Shown: positions 9,905-18,514, counted from the first letter of the stretch. The stretch: 64,000 bases of DNA from Commensalibacter papalotli (GCF_947179115.1 NZ_CAMXCI010000005.1:1-64000), one strand, 5' to 3'. The notes: a model not told the origin generated them from the sequence alone. Program-made: numbers and translations.

Positions 9905-9910
9905 GTTGTT

Positions 9911-10483
9911 TTACTCCTTGGTTAACAACGCAATTTTAGACATATAAGCATCCCAGTTTTTAGCAACCAGTAATGGAGATGCTTGTGCGGCGGCATCAAT
10001 GAATGGCTCAAGCCATTCCTGATCTTGTTTGGAAAAATTACTTAATACATAACCAGCTACTCGCGCTTTGTCCCCAGGGTGACCTATACCCAAACGAACA
10101 CGCCAATAATCTTGATTACCCATCATTTTATCAATAGAACGCAAGCCATTATGACCAGCAGCCCCCCCACCTTTTTTAATGCGTATACGCCCAGGTTGAA
10201 GATCAAGTTCATCATGAAAAACAATTAAATTATCCAACGGGATTTTATAAAAAGCAATTGCTGGTTGAACACTTTCCCCCGAAAGATTCATATAAGTCAT
10301 TGGTTTTAACAAAAGGATTTTTTCACCTTCTATGGTGCCTTCGGCAATTTCCCCACGAAAACGCTTACGCCATGGGGAAAAACCATGGCGTTGCGCAATT
10401 CGATCGATCGCCATAAAACCAATATTATGGCGATTTGCCTGCATTCCAGACTCGGGATTACCAAGCCCAGTCAACAGTAACAT
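9911..10483 (-). CDS. pth: Peptidyl-tRNA hydrolase
   Basis: A 190-aa Pth, which cleaves the ester of peptidyl-tRNA released from stalled ribosomes. It starts GLGNPESGMQANRHNIG, with catalytic His19 in the NRHN motif, and has the FHDELDL segment with the supporting Asp and KGGGAAGHNGLRSI. It sits 29 bases after rplY and six before ychF, so it belongs to one ribosome-maintenance operon. Confidence 0.95.
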   Translation of the reverse strand: MLLLTGLGNPESGMQANRHNIGFMAIDRIAQRHGFSPWRKRFRGEIAEGTIEGEKILLLKPMTYMNLSGESVQPAIAFYKIPLDNLIVFHDELDLQPGRIRIKKGGGAAGHNGLRSIDKMMGNQDYWRVRLGIGHPGDKARVAGYVLSNFSKQDQEWLEPFIDAAAQASPLLVAKNWDAYMSKIALLTKE

Positions 10484-10512
10484 GATCTATTCTTTCATTA
10501 ATTAAAAGAAGA

Positions 10513-11175
10513 TTACTCTTCAGAAGCTGCTGCTTCTGTTGCTGCTTCAGCTGTTTCGCCTTCTGCACCTTCAGCTGCTTCATCTTCAACTTCAACAGCA
10601 ATTGTTGGAGCAGAAATGCTAGCAATCACGAAATCTTCTTCATTTTGATTGGTATGGGTAACATTTTCTGTTCCCTTTAATTGTGACCAACTGATGGTAT
10701 CATGAATATCTAAACCAGTAAGATCAGCAACAAATGCTTCTGGAATATGATCAACGTCACAGTTAATTTCAACAGAGTGATATACAGTATTTAAAACGCC
10801 ATCACGTTTGAAACCTGGGCATTCATCTTCACCAATAAAGTGAACAGGAATTTCAACACGGATATGTTGACCAGCAACCATACGTTGGAAATCAACGTGT
10901 AATGGGCGGTCTGTTACTGGATGCATTTGCACAGAGCGCATTAATGCAACTGATGTTTTTTTACCATCAACAAGGATTTGGTACAATTGAGAACGCCAAG
11001 AACCGTGTAATTCACGCATAATTAAGCGTGGGTCGATTGCAATCATTACAGGTTCAGATTTACCACCATAAACCACGCCAGGGACAAGACCTTCACGACG
11101 TGTTGCGCGCGCTGCCCCCTTACCAGCCTTCGCACGCATTTCAACATTTAACTCTACAAATTTTTTCGCTGCCAC
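10513..11175 (-). CDS. rplY: 50S ribosomal protein L25/CTC
   Basis: A 220-aa L25/TL5/CTC protein that binds 5S rRNA. An N-terminal L25 domain (RAKAGKGAARATRREG, then VPGVVYGG) is followed by the CTC beta domain and an acidic Glu/Ala-rich tail typical of alphaproteobacteria. The ORF can be extended to 11241, but the GTG at 11175 has a perfect AAGGAG nine bases upstream and gives the expected family start (AAKKFVEL), so I use it. The extension would run through a leader hairpin at 11214-11239. Confidence 0.92.
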   Translation of the reverse strand: MAAKKFVELNVEMRAKAGKGAARATRREGLVPGVVYGGKSEPVMIAIDPRLIMRELHGSWRSQLYQILVDGKKTSVALMRSVQMHPVTDRPLHVDFQRMVAGQHIRVEIPVHFIGEDECPGFKRDGVLNTVYHSVEINCDVDHIPEAFVADLTGLDIHDTISWSQLKGTENVTHTNQNEEDFVIASISAPTIAVEVEDEAAEGAEGETAEAATEAAASEE

Positions 11176-11213
11176 TTTAAAAAGCTCCTTGAATATAAAA
11201 GGCAAAACAATAA

Positions 11214-11239
11214 GCACCAACCTCCAGGGGTGTTCGTGC
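11214..11239 (-). promoter_or_regulatory. Hairpin in the rplY 5' leader
   Basis: Imperfect inverted repeat: the arms GCAC/GTGC close the stem, with inner AAC/GTT and CC/GG pairs. It lies about 38 bases upstream of the rplY GTG start. Such a structure could be a leader regulatory element or only mRNA structure; the sequence does not decide. Confidence 0.35.
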
Positions 11240-11344
11240 AAATTATCCTTTAACGAAAAAATAAAGAAAAAGCAAATATCTTTATATAAGATTTCTTTTT
11301 TATCGTCTTCTTCGTTTTCATTCGGTGGAGGAAGGAGTTTATGA

Positions 11345-12222
11345 GGTCTTGTCGCGGATTTGAGACTGGGTTATTTTTTGGTACAGAATTGGCGAATTAA
11401 CAAAGAAGCGGATTATTTAATCCGAAGAGAATTTGAATGAAATTAATTTAGTCTTTGATCATCCATTTTCCTTTGAATCCAATTCCTTTTTCATTCAGAG
11501 AATGGCTTCATATCCTTTGAGTGTTTTTTAGCTGTGTAAAAAAGACGCAATCACAATTCCTTGGTATAACCTTCTTTAATCTGAAATGATCTTTTTCTAT
11601 GCGCTGTTGTAAGGATTTCTTTGTCTCATGAAGACAATGATTAGGGAGTATAGCCTCTTTCTTCATGGTCTGTATGATTTTTGGAAAAGGAAAAGCATCA
11701 GTGCCTACATGGGTTGGTGCAAAAAGCGTACCTTCTTTGAATGCTTTTCCAAAGAAGCGTTGAGCTGCCTGTATATTACGCCTTGCTGTAAGCTAGAAAT
11801 CAATCAAAGTGCCATCCTTATCTATAGCTCTATATAGATATTTCCAATTACCTTTGACTTTGCTATAGGTTTATCCACTCTGATCGCACCACAATACTGC
11901 TTTCTAAAACCTCTCAAGCGTTTTTCTAATAGGAGAGCATAATAACTGTAAAGAGCAAACGATTTAACGTGCTATAATCAACACTTACACCCCCGTTCTA
12001 AGGAGAGTTCTACAATATCTCCATAGCTTAAGGAATAGCGCAAATTCCAATTGATCGCTTGAGTAATCATCAATCCATTAAAGTGACGATCTTTAAAATC
12101 ATCTTTGGATCTTAAAATAAATTTCTTTCGTAATTTAATAAGCATCGTCCGTTCTTAAATATCAACACTACATTCATACTTATAGCAGATAATGCACTAC
12201 ACTCTAAATTTGAGACAAGACA
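11345..12222 (-). mobile_element. Decayed IS6-family (IS26-like) element, copy 1
   Basis: About 878 bases, the size of an IS6-family element. The left end GGTCTTGTCGCGGATTTG and the right end (CTCTAAATTTGAGACAAGA near 12202-12220) form matching terminal inverted repeats with a few changes, and resemble the family's GGCACTGTTGCAAA-type ends. The interior is a broken transposase on the minus strand. The right end abuts the mgtC stop codon. No clear 8-bp target duplication is seen (only TTTAT is shared at the flanks). Confidence 0.8.
11400..12145 (-). pseudogene. IS6-family transposase, broken
   Basis: Reading from the ATG at 12145, the translation gives DFKDRHFNGLMITQAINW and LRYSLSYGDIVELSLERG, the N-terminal IS6 signature, then a stop. 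Further pieces in shifted frames give AIRVDKTYSKVKGNWKYLY (first catalytic Asp), HVGTDAF (second Asp) and RIEKDHFRLKK (catalytic Glu). Stops and frameshifts interrupt every part, so no working transposase can be made. The catalytic DDE residues themselves are still readable, which suggests fairly recent decay. Confidence 0.8.
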
Positions 12223-12223
12223 T

Positions 12224-12940
12224 TTATTCTTTAGTACTACTTTCCCAATTGGCATGATATACATCTTTTCGTTTGCTCAATGCTTTTACGACTTCCTCAA
12301 TTTCTTCTTTATCAATTGCTGTACTAATTAAAGTAGCCACGAGTTCCACACGATCGTCAGAAAGATCAAAAAATTCGACATCACTTACAGGATATTGTGC
12401 TTTTTCCAATAGATCCACCACCAATTCACGCAATATTGGAGCTGCCTTCCGATCAACACTTAAGCGTATTTCAAATGTTGATTCACCCGTTTCCTCGTTA
12501 AGAGGGATACGATTGATGGCATTTGCTAAGCGGCGTAAAAATGTATTCCCAAAAATAACAAAAAAAGTGAGTGTTACTGCTTCAGTTACCATATTCCCAC
12601 CTGCGCAGCAACCGACAGCAGCAGAACACCATAATGTCGCGGCAGTATTTAAACCACGTACATTCATGCCCTCTTTCATGATGACACCAGCACCAAGAAA
12701 ACCTATCCCAGAAACGACATAAGCTATAACACGAACCGCCTCAACATTTCCCCCCATACGCTGACCAAGATCAACAAAAGTAGCTGCACCAATTGCAACC
12801 AGCACATTTGTACGTAACCCCGCAGTTCTTTGACGATATTGACGTTCAGCGCCTATTAAAGTTCCTAGAACAAAAGCAATCAGCAGCGACAACGTCGTAT
12901 CATAAAAAGCTACAAAGGAAAAATTTTGTATGAATTGCAT
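12224..12940 (-). CDS. mgtC: MgtC/SapB family membrane protein
   Basis: A 238-aa MgtC-family protein. The N-terminal membrane domain has the family signature LGTLIGAERQYRQRTAGLRTNVLVAIGA and SGIGFLGAGVIMKEG, followed by further helices to about residue 145. A soluble C-terminal ACT-like domain follows (about 155-235). MgtC proteins are linked to survival in low Mg2+; in Salmonella MgtC acts on the F1Fo ATP synthase. The neighbouring mgtA supports a Mg2+ role. The stop codon lies two bases from the end of an IS6 remnant, so the last few residues may have been reshaped by insertion. Confidence 0.88.
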   Translation of the reverse strand: MQFIQNFSFVAFYDTTLSLLIAFVLGTLIGAERQYRQRTAGLRTNVLVAIGAATFVDLGQRMGGNVEAVRVIAYVVSGIGFLGAGVIMKEGMNVRGLNTAATLWCSAAVGCCAGGNMVTEAVTLTFFVIFGNTFLRRLANAINRIPLNEETGESTFEIRLSVDRKAAPILRELVVDLLEKAQYPVSDVEFFDLSDDRVELVATLISTAIDKEEIEEVVKALSKRKDVYHANWESSTKE

Positions 12941-13125
12941 TGTGACATTGCCTTTTCTATAAACTTTAATGACTAAATTTTTATTTTTTCAATGAAACGA
13001 CAAAAGATAAAACCGCAAGAAGATAATTTTACAGTTTTATAAAATCAATAGATACTATCAAATTATTAAGTTTTTATAAACTTATGTACAAGAAAGAAAA
13101 CTGTAAAATATCTAAATGGTTCAAA

Positions 13126-13163
13126 GCGAGAGTATGATCGCTTTAACATCATACCCTCTCTTG
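13126..13163. terminator. Candidate hairpin downstream of mgtA
   Basis: The segment GCGAGAGTATGAT is partly complementary to ATCATACCCTCTCTTGC (arms GAGAG/CTCTC and TATGAT/ATCATA with a two-base bulge). It lies about 20-60 bases beyond the mgtA stop in the reading direction. A long T-run is missing, so it may be a weak or factor-dependent terminator. Confidence 0.4.
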
Positions 13164-13184
13164 CAAGAATTATAATTTTGTTTA

Positions 13185-15890
13185 TTAGAACCATTGACCA
13201 AATTTACGGATATATAATGTTTTCATACCCTGTGCAACACAGCAATAGGCAAATAATGTAGCAACAAGCCAAGGGAAATAAGACCAAGGAAGTGGTTGTA
13301 AGCCTATGAAATGACCAAGTGGTGAAAACGGAATATAAATGCCAAGTATCATCACTGATCCCGTCATTAATAGCACTGGTAAAGCCGCTGTGCTTTGAAA
13401 GAAGGGGATCTTTTGCGTCCGTAACATATGAACAACAAGTGTTTGTGACAAAAGCCCTTCGATAAACCATCCAGATTGAAATAATGATTGCATTGCAGAC
13501 GTATTGGCACCAAAAACAAACCACATCAATGCAAAGGTGGTAATATCAAAGATTGAGGATGTTGGCCCGATGAACAACATAAACCGACCAATATTTCGTG
13601 CACTCCATTTTCGTGGTTTTGCTAAAAACTCTTTATCCATTTTATCCCAAGGAAGAGATAATTGCGAAATATCATAAAGTAAATTTTGCAAAAGCAGATG
13701 AATAGATAACATAGGTAGGAATGGGATAAAGGCACTTGCAACCAAAACGGAGAACACATTGCCAAAATTTGAGCTTGCCGTCATATTAAGATATTTCATG
13801 ATGTTACCAAAAGTTTCACGCCCCTTGATAACGCCTTCTTCCAACACCATAAGGCTTTTTTCCAATAAAATAATATCGGCAGATTCTTTTGCAATATCGG
13901 TACCGCTATCCACTGATATACCCACGTCCGCATCTCGTAGTGCAGGTGCATCATTTATACCATCCCCAAGAAACCCAACCGTATGCCCATTAGCTTGCAA
14001 TGCCTTAAGAACTTTTGATTTTTGCAAAGGTGATAGTTTTGCAAAGACCGTACGTTGTTCGACTTCTTGCTGTAATTGCTGTTCAGTCATTGTCTCTACA
14101 TCACGCCCCAAAAGCACTTCTCCGGGCTCTAGACCAACTTCACGACATACTTTTGCGGTTACAATAGCGTTATCACCAGTCAATACTTTTACACCAACAC
14201 CGTTTGCACGCAGAGCGGCAATTGCTGGTCGGGCAGTTTCTTTTGGTGGATCAAGAAAAGTAAGAAATCCTTCAATAATAAGGTCTTTTTCAAAAGCAGC
14301 ACTATAAAGTTCCGCTTTCTCATTTTCCGCAAAAATTCTTGATGCAACAATCAGAACGCGAAAACCGTCTTCGTTATAGCTCTGAGAGAGCGACAGAAGT
14401 TTCGCTTTTGTTGCCTCGTCAAGTTGTTGTAACCGATCGCCTTCTCTTACGCTTACGGATACAGCGAGCATCTCTTCAACAGCACCCTTACATACAAGAA
14501 GATGCTGATTATCGGTATCTTCTAATATAATAGAAAGGCGGCGACGTTGGAAATCAAAAGGAACCTCATCAATCTTACGATAGGCACGAATTACAGTGTT
14601 GTGGTTGAATTTTTTACCAAAATATACAACAGCCTGATCCATAAGGTTACGCATACCGCTCTGATGGACAGAGTTCAACCATGCAAGCTCAAACACACGA
14701 TTATTTGTTTTACCTTCAAAGTCGAGGTGATGTTCAAGAATAATTTTATCCTGCGTCAATGTTCCCGTTTTATCGGTACAAAGAATATCCATAGCACCAA
14801 GATTTTGAATGGAGTTCAGCCTTTTGACCACTACCTTGCGTCGTGCCATGGAAACTGCACCTTTTGCAAGATTAGAGGATACAATTAAAGGCAACATTTC
14901 TGGTGTCAAACCGACTGCCACAGCTACAGCAAACAAAAACGCTTCAAGCCAGTCGCCTTTTGTCAATCCGTTGATAAAGAAAACAATCGGAACCATTACC
15001 AGCATAAAACGAATAAGCAGCCAACTGACGGAATTAACACCTCGGTCAAAAGCAGTTTGTGCACGTGAACCAACAATAGACTTAGCCAGTGATCCAAAAT
15101 ATGTCCTAGGTCCAGTAGAGACAACTAATGCGCGCGCTGTACCGCTTACTACATTTGTTCCCATTAAACAGATATTCGGCAAATCTAGCAGGTCCATTTG
15201 ATCTTTTACGACTTTTCCTGCATTTTTTTCAGCCACGGCGCCCAAAGTATCATATTTTTCAACAGGCAAAGATTCACCAGTTAATACAGCTTGAGAGACA
15301 AAAAGATCACGTGAATCAATCAACCTGATATCAGCAGGAATCATATCACCAGCAGATAAATGTACAATGTCACCTGCAACGAGCTCACGCATTGGAATTT
15401 CATGCATTACAGGTTCGGAACTATTATTATCACGACGCAACACTGTAGCAGTTGTGCGCACCATCGCTTTTAACGTTTCGGCCGCTTTGTTAGAGCGATA
15501 TTCTTGCCAGAAACGTAAAATACCACTAATCAATACCATCGTGACAACGATGATAACACCAGTCAGGTCAGTTTCCTCACCTGCACGAAATGGCAGCCAA
15601 AAGTCAGTGTAAAACTGTATCGCTGCAAGCATCATCAAAACGCCTATAAAAGGGTTTTTGAAAGCCAATATAAGCTGTATTATAGCATGGGGTGGTCGAT
15701 CATGAGCGACTTCGTTTGCACCATCATTGGTTAATCTTGACGCAGCTTCCAAGGTTGTTAATCCGTCCAAACTCGCATTGACGTTTAATAAACTTGTTTC
15801 TAATTTGTTTTGTGCCTCACGAACAACACGCATGGAAAGGGAGTTCTTTTTCGGGGGCGTTATTTGTTTATTATCATTGATATCGCTCAT
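13185..15890 (-). CDS. mgtA: Magnesium-translocating P-type ATPase
   Basis: A 901-aa P3B-type ATPase importing Mg2+ across the inner membrane. In order: cation ATPase N-terminal domain, TGES of the actuator near residue 205, the membrane motif LTPEMLP near 328-334, the phosphorylation motif DKTGTLT at 373-379, and LTGDNAIVTAKVC and GDGINDAPALRDADVGI of the P domain. Membrane helices end the protein. The longest ORF begins at 15938 (TTG), but ATG 15890 follows an AGGAAAG element and gives a normal start. A candidate leader peptide and hairpin precede it. A histidine kinase/regulator pair is divergent from it. Confidence 0.93.
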   Translation of the reverse strand: MSDINDNKQITPPKKNSLSMRVVREAQNKLETSLLNVNASLDGLTTLEAASRLTNDGANEVAHDRPPHAIIQLILAFKNPFIGVLMMLAAIQFYTDFWLPFRAGEETDLTGVIIVVTMVLISGILRFWQEYRSNKAAETLKAMVRTTATVLRRDNNSSEPVMHEIPMRELVAGDIVHLSAGDMIPADIRLIDSRDLFVSQAVLTGESLPVEKYDTLGAVAEKNAGKVVKDQMDLLDLPNICLMGTNVVSGTARALVVSTGPRTYFGSLAKSIVGSRAQTAFDRGVNSVSWLLIRFMLVMVPIVFFINGLTKGDWLEAFLFAVAVAVGLTPEMLPLIVSSNLAKGAVSMARRKVVVKRLNSIQNLGAMDILCTDKTGTLTQDKIILEHHLDFEGKTNNRVFELAWLNSVHQSGMRNLMDQAVVYFGKKFNHNTVIRAYRKIDEVPFDFQRRRLSIILEDTDNQHLLVCKGAVEEMLAVSVSVREGDRLQQLDEATKAKLLSLSQSYNEDGFRVLIVASRIFAENEKAELYSAAFEKDLIIEGFLTFLDPPKETARPAIAALRANGVGVKVLTGDNAIVTAKVCREVGLEPGEVLLGRDVETMTEQQLQQEVEQRTVFAKLSPLQKSKVLKALQANGHTVGFLGDGINDAPALRDADVGISVDSGTDIAKESADIILLEKSLMVLEEGVIKGRETFGNIMKYLNMTASSNFGNVFSVLVASAFIPFLPMLSIHLLLQNLLYDISQLSLPWDKMDKEFLAKPRKWSARNIGRFMLFIGPTSSIFDITTFALMWFVFGANTSAMQSLFQSGWFIEGLLSQTLVVHMLRTQKIPFFQSTAALPVLLMTGSVMILGIYIPFSPLGHFIGLQPLPWSYFPWLVATLFAYCCVAQGMKTLYIRKFGQWF

Positions 15891-15941
15891 GGCAATATTC
15901 TTTCCTGTTGCATAAACAGCAACAAGAACGACGATCAATAT

Positions 15942-16064
15942 TTATACTATGATCGTTATGTTTGTGCTGTTTATTTCGACTAAATTCATTATCATGTTAT
16001 CTGTTTTCAACGGCTGACAACACAAATACGTGGTATCAGCCTTCGTACTGTAAGGATCGTCCAT
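15942..16064 (-). CDS. Candidate leader peptide of mgtA
   Basis: A 40-codon ORF in the mgtA leader, starting ATG at 16064 (MDDPYSTKAD) and ending TAA 51 bases before the mgtA start. The start is preceded by a G-rich ribosome binding site, AAGGGGGG, four bases away. A stem-loop lies inside the ORF. In Salmonella, mgtA is controlled by translation of the proline-containing leader peptide MgtL; this ORF has two prolines and no visible sequence similarity to MgtL. Position and signal are seen; the regulatory role is inferred. Confidence 0.45.
   Translation of the reverse strand: MDDPYSTKADTTYLCCQPLKTDNMIMNLVEINSTNITIIV
16012..16041 (-). promoter_or_regulatory. Stem-loop in the mgtA leader
   Basis: The arms GGCTGA and TCAGCC pair perfectly and enclose a second stem of CAC with GTG around a short loop. 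It overlaps codons 8-18 of the candidate leader peptide, so a translating ribosome would melt it. It does not match the M-box riboswitch that I know from memory. Confidence 0.45.
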
Positions 16065-16164
16065 ATTGCCCCCCTTGTTCAAAATGAAACTCTTAAAATT
16101 ATGTCTACAAGACACTGCTTATTTCGCACTAGGGAGATATAAAAACAATTATCTATTTTGATAT

Positions 16165-16190
16165 AAAATATATACTTTGGTATATATTTT
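16165..16190. promoter_or_regulatory. Perfect palindrome, candidate operator
   Basis: Two 11-base arms, AAAATATATAC and GTATATATTTT, are exact inverted repeats with a TTTG spacer. The site lies in the divergent region between mgtA and the histidine kinase gene, about 100 bases upstream of the leader ORF. It could bind the neighbouring response regulator or another dimeric regulator. AT-richness raises the chance of coincidental palindromes, but 11 perfect pairs are notable. Confidence 0.45.
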
Positions 16191-16391
16191 CCTATGCAAC
16201 ATACAGTTGCCATTCATTGGCAATTGAAAAAATTCTGAATAAAAACAATCTTATTTACGCTGATATTCTCTTTTGTTTTATAATATCCATGCTCATAATA
16301 CGAATGCGTGGGTGCTGTTTTATGTTTATAATCGAAAAAAATTATTGGTAATAAATCAAACGTAATCCACACTAAGTTAAGGAATATTCAA

Positions 16392-17450
16392 CTGAAGTTA
16401 CACATCATAATAAAGAGTGTTATACTTATTTTAATTTTAACGACTATTTTCATTTTTGATACATTATCGAGATTGGAAATAGCAGCTGCAGTATTCTATA
16501 TTGCTGTGATACTGGTCGGGGCACGTTTTACTTCGGCAAAAGGCGTTATAGTTTTGTGCTCTATCTGTACTTTACTAACGGTTGTTTCGTTCTTTTTAAC
16601 GACAAAAGGACTGTTTGAGACTGGACTGATTAATTGTATTATCGCTCTGTCAGCATTATATTTGACGACCTACATTATTTTACGTACACAAGTGGCAGAA
16701 AACAATGCAATTAATGCAACATATCAAATGACGCGCATAGCGCGTATCCAGAGTCTAGGAGAACTAACTGCATCAATTGCTCATGAAATTAATCAACCAC
16801 TAGCAGCAACAACTGCTAGTGCAGATGCCTGTCGAAATTGGTTAATGCGTGATAAACCAGATATTAACCGCGCTATTCAGGCATTGGAACGAATTAGGCG
16901 CGAAACGCGCAGGGCTTCTGAAGTCGTTGAAAGAATTCGTCGTCTTTCAAAGAATGAGATAACGCAAAAAGAAATATGTGATCTAAACGATATTGTATCT
17001 GATACGCTAGCGCTTTCAAACGCACTTATTGAACATCACGATATTGAGTTAACTTGGAACCGATATGATGCTCCCCTTATAGTTCACGTAGATAAAGTAC
17101 AAATGATGCAAGTTATAGGAAACCTATTTCTTAATGCTATTGAGGCATTGCAACCACGCCTTGTTACAGAACGTTTTATAACAGTAAAAACTTTTACTAT
17201 GAATGCTCAAGCTTGTTTCAGGATGACTGATACAGGTGTTGGACTAAGTGAAGAGGATATAAAACATATTTTTGATGCATTTTGGACTAAACGTGATGGA
17301 GGTACTGGACTTGGATTGACGTTATGCAGGGCTATAGTTGAAGCACATAAAGGGATTATTTCCGCAAGACAAAATTCCCATGGTGGTGCTATATTTGAGA
17401 TCATATTACCGTGTAAAATAAACAAAGAAAGTAACAATAGTGGAGCCTAA
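16392..17450 (+). CDS. Membrane sensor histidine kinase
   Basis: About 352 aa from the proposed CTG start. The N-terminus carries three or four hydrophobic segments (first about residues 8-24) without a PAS domain; then HisKA with the phospho-acceptor His in SIAHEINQPLAA (about His131) and an HATPase domain ending in GTGLGLTLCRAIVEAHKG. The frame is open from 16332 but has no ATG before the TTG at 16473, which would start inside the first membrane segment. CTG at 16392 has AAGGA eight bases upstream and restores a full first helix. The response regulator overlaps its end by 11 bases. Confidence 0.8.
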   Translation: MKLHIIIKSVILILILTTIFIFDTLSRLEIAAAVFYIAVILVGARFTSAKGVIVLCSICTLLTVVSFFLTTKGLFETGLINCIIALSALYLTTYIILRTQVAENNAINATYQMTRIARIQSLGELTASIAHEINQPLAATTASADACRNWLMRDKPDINRAIQALERIRRETRRASEVVERIRRLSKNEITQKEICDLNDIVSDTLALSNALIEHHDIELTWNRYDAPLIVHVDKVQMMQVIGNLFLNAIEALQPRLVTERFITVKTFTMNAQACFRMTDTGVGLSEEDIKHIFDAFWTKRDGGTGLGLTLCRAIVEAHKGIISARQNSHGGAIFEIILPCKINKESNNSGA

Positions 17451-18072
17451 ACTGGTTTATATAATCGATGATGATATGTCCGTGCGTGACGCTCTTGATG
17501 ACTTACTAGCTTCTGTCGATATTGAGACACGCAGTTTTGACAGCGTTGAAAGTTTCTTACAATCTGAAAAAAATCCTATTTTATCCTGTCTTATACTGGA
17601 TGTGCGTATGCCAGGACAAAGCGGTATGGATTTCCAACATAAAATGCAAAAAAATGGTTTAGACATACCCGTTATATTTATTAGTGGTCATGGTGATATT
17701 CCAATGTCGGTCACGGCAATTAAACGTGGTGCAATAGATTTTTTGAGTAAACCCTTTCGCGAACAAGATATACTTGAAGCTATCTATCGCGGTTTCGAAG
17801 TCAGCCGTGAAAAAATAAAACAACACGAAGAACGCAACCATATTGAGAAAATATATAATTCACTCAATGCTGGTGAAAAGGCAGTAGTTTCATTCTTAAT
17901 CAAAGGGCATCTGAATAAACAAATAGCAGCAGAACTCAATGTCAGTGAAATAACGGTTAAAGTACGTCGTGCTAATATTATGCAAAAAATGCAAGTTAAA
18001 TCGTTTGCTGATCTTATACGTATGGGAATAGAAATAGAAAAGATGCTTTTAGAGGGATCGTTGCAAATTTAA
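17440..18072 (+). CDS. FixJ/LuxR-type response regulator
   Basis: A 210-aa two-domain regulator starting at GTG 17440. The receiver domain has the acidic pair IDDD (residues 9-12), phospho-acceptor Asp54 in LILDVRMPG, the FISGHGD switch region and the conserved Lys in LSKPFR. The C-terminal LuxR helix-turn-helix reads HLNKQIAAELNVSEITVKVRR. With the overlapping kinase it forms a complete two-component system. Candidate targets are the adjacent mgtA and mgtC, an inference from position. Confidence 0.9.
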   Translation: MEPKLVYIIDDDMSVRDALDDLLASVDIETRSFDSVESFLQSEKNPILSCLILDVRMPGQSGMDFQHKMQKNGLDIPVIFISGHGDIPMSVTAIKRGAIDFLSKPFREQDILEAIYRGFEVSREKIKQHEERNHIEKIYNSLNAGEKAVVSFLIKGHLNKQIAAELNVSEITVKVRRANIMQKMQVKSFADLIRMGIEIEKMLLEGSLQI

Positions 18073-18260
18073 TATTCTAATATGATTATTTTAGAACAAG
18101 ATGTTCGTGTTGGTTATATTACCTTGAATGGTTGGAATTTACTAAATTTATACTAAAATAAAAGACCAATAAAAATATTTATGCAGAGCTATGGATAAAA
18201 AAAGAAACTTCAATTTATTTGTTACTAACAATCAAAAATTATACAAGTAGTTTGATTTTT
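18073..18260. other. Intergenic segment between regulator and IS remnant
   Basis: Part of a non-coding stretch of nearly 700 bases. A 24-codon ORF at 18081 begins MIILEQDVRVGYITLN, slightly like the start of an enoyl-CoA hydratase, but it is too short to call. No terminator with a clear stem follows the response regulator gene. Confidence 0.4.
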
Positions 18261-18514
18261 GGTCTTGTCGCAATTTTGAGACCAGATTATATTTTGGTAT
18301 AGAATTGATGAATTAGTGAGGAGGCAGATTATTTAATTCAAAGAGCTTTTAAATGAAGTTAATTTAGTCTTTGATCATCCATTTTCCTTTGAATCCAAGT
18401 CTTTTTTTACCCAGAGAATGACTTCATATCCTTTGAGTGTATTTCTAGCTGTGCACATAGACTAAAAACACCCATTCCTTGCTTTAACAATCTTTAATCT
18501 AAAATGACCTTTTT
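18261..18514 (-). mobile_element. IS6-family remnant, copy 2 (truncated)
   Basis: The first base run GGTCTTGTCGCAATTTTG repeats the left terminus of copy 1 at 11345, and about 250 bases stay closely similar, including the segment TTAGTCTTTGATCATCC and the reverse-strand coding for the transposase C-terminus (HFRLK near the junction). Similarity stops near 18514, where unrelated sequence begins, so roughly 70 percent of the element is missing. It lies in the same orientation as copy 1. Confidence 0.75.

Noticed and set aside
11628..11837. 69-codon plus-strand ORF inside the IS6 element
   Set aside because: It is the reverse strand of the broken transposase and has no independent support.
12273..12722. 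149-codon plus-strand ORF opposite mgtC
   Set aside because: Antisense shadow of a clear MgtC gene, without signal or family features.
14809..15201. Plus-strand ORF of 130 codons opposite mgtA
   Set aside because: It lies entirely within the antisense of the ATPase gene, has low-complexity Thr/Ser/Arg composition and no start signal.
15942..16064. M-box (ykoK) Mg2+ riboswitch in the mgtA leader
   Set aside because: The leader is too short and lacks the conserved M-box segments I know; only one small stem-loop is visible.
18081..18155. 24-codon ORF starting MIILEQDVRVGYITLN, similar to an enoyl-CoA hydratase start
   Set aside because: Too short, no ribosome binding site and no further family sequence in any frame nearby.
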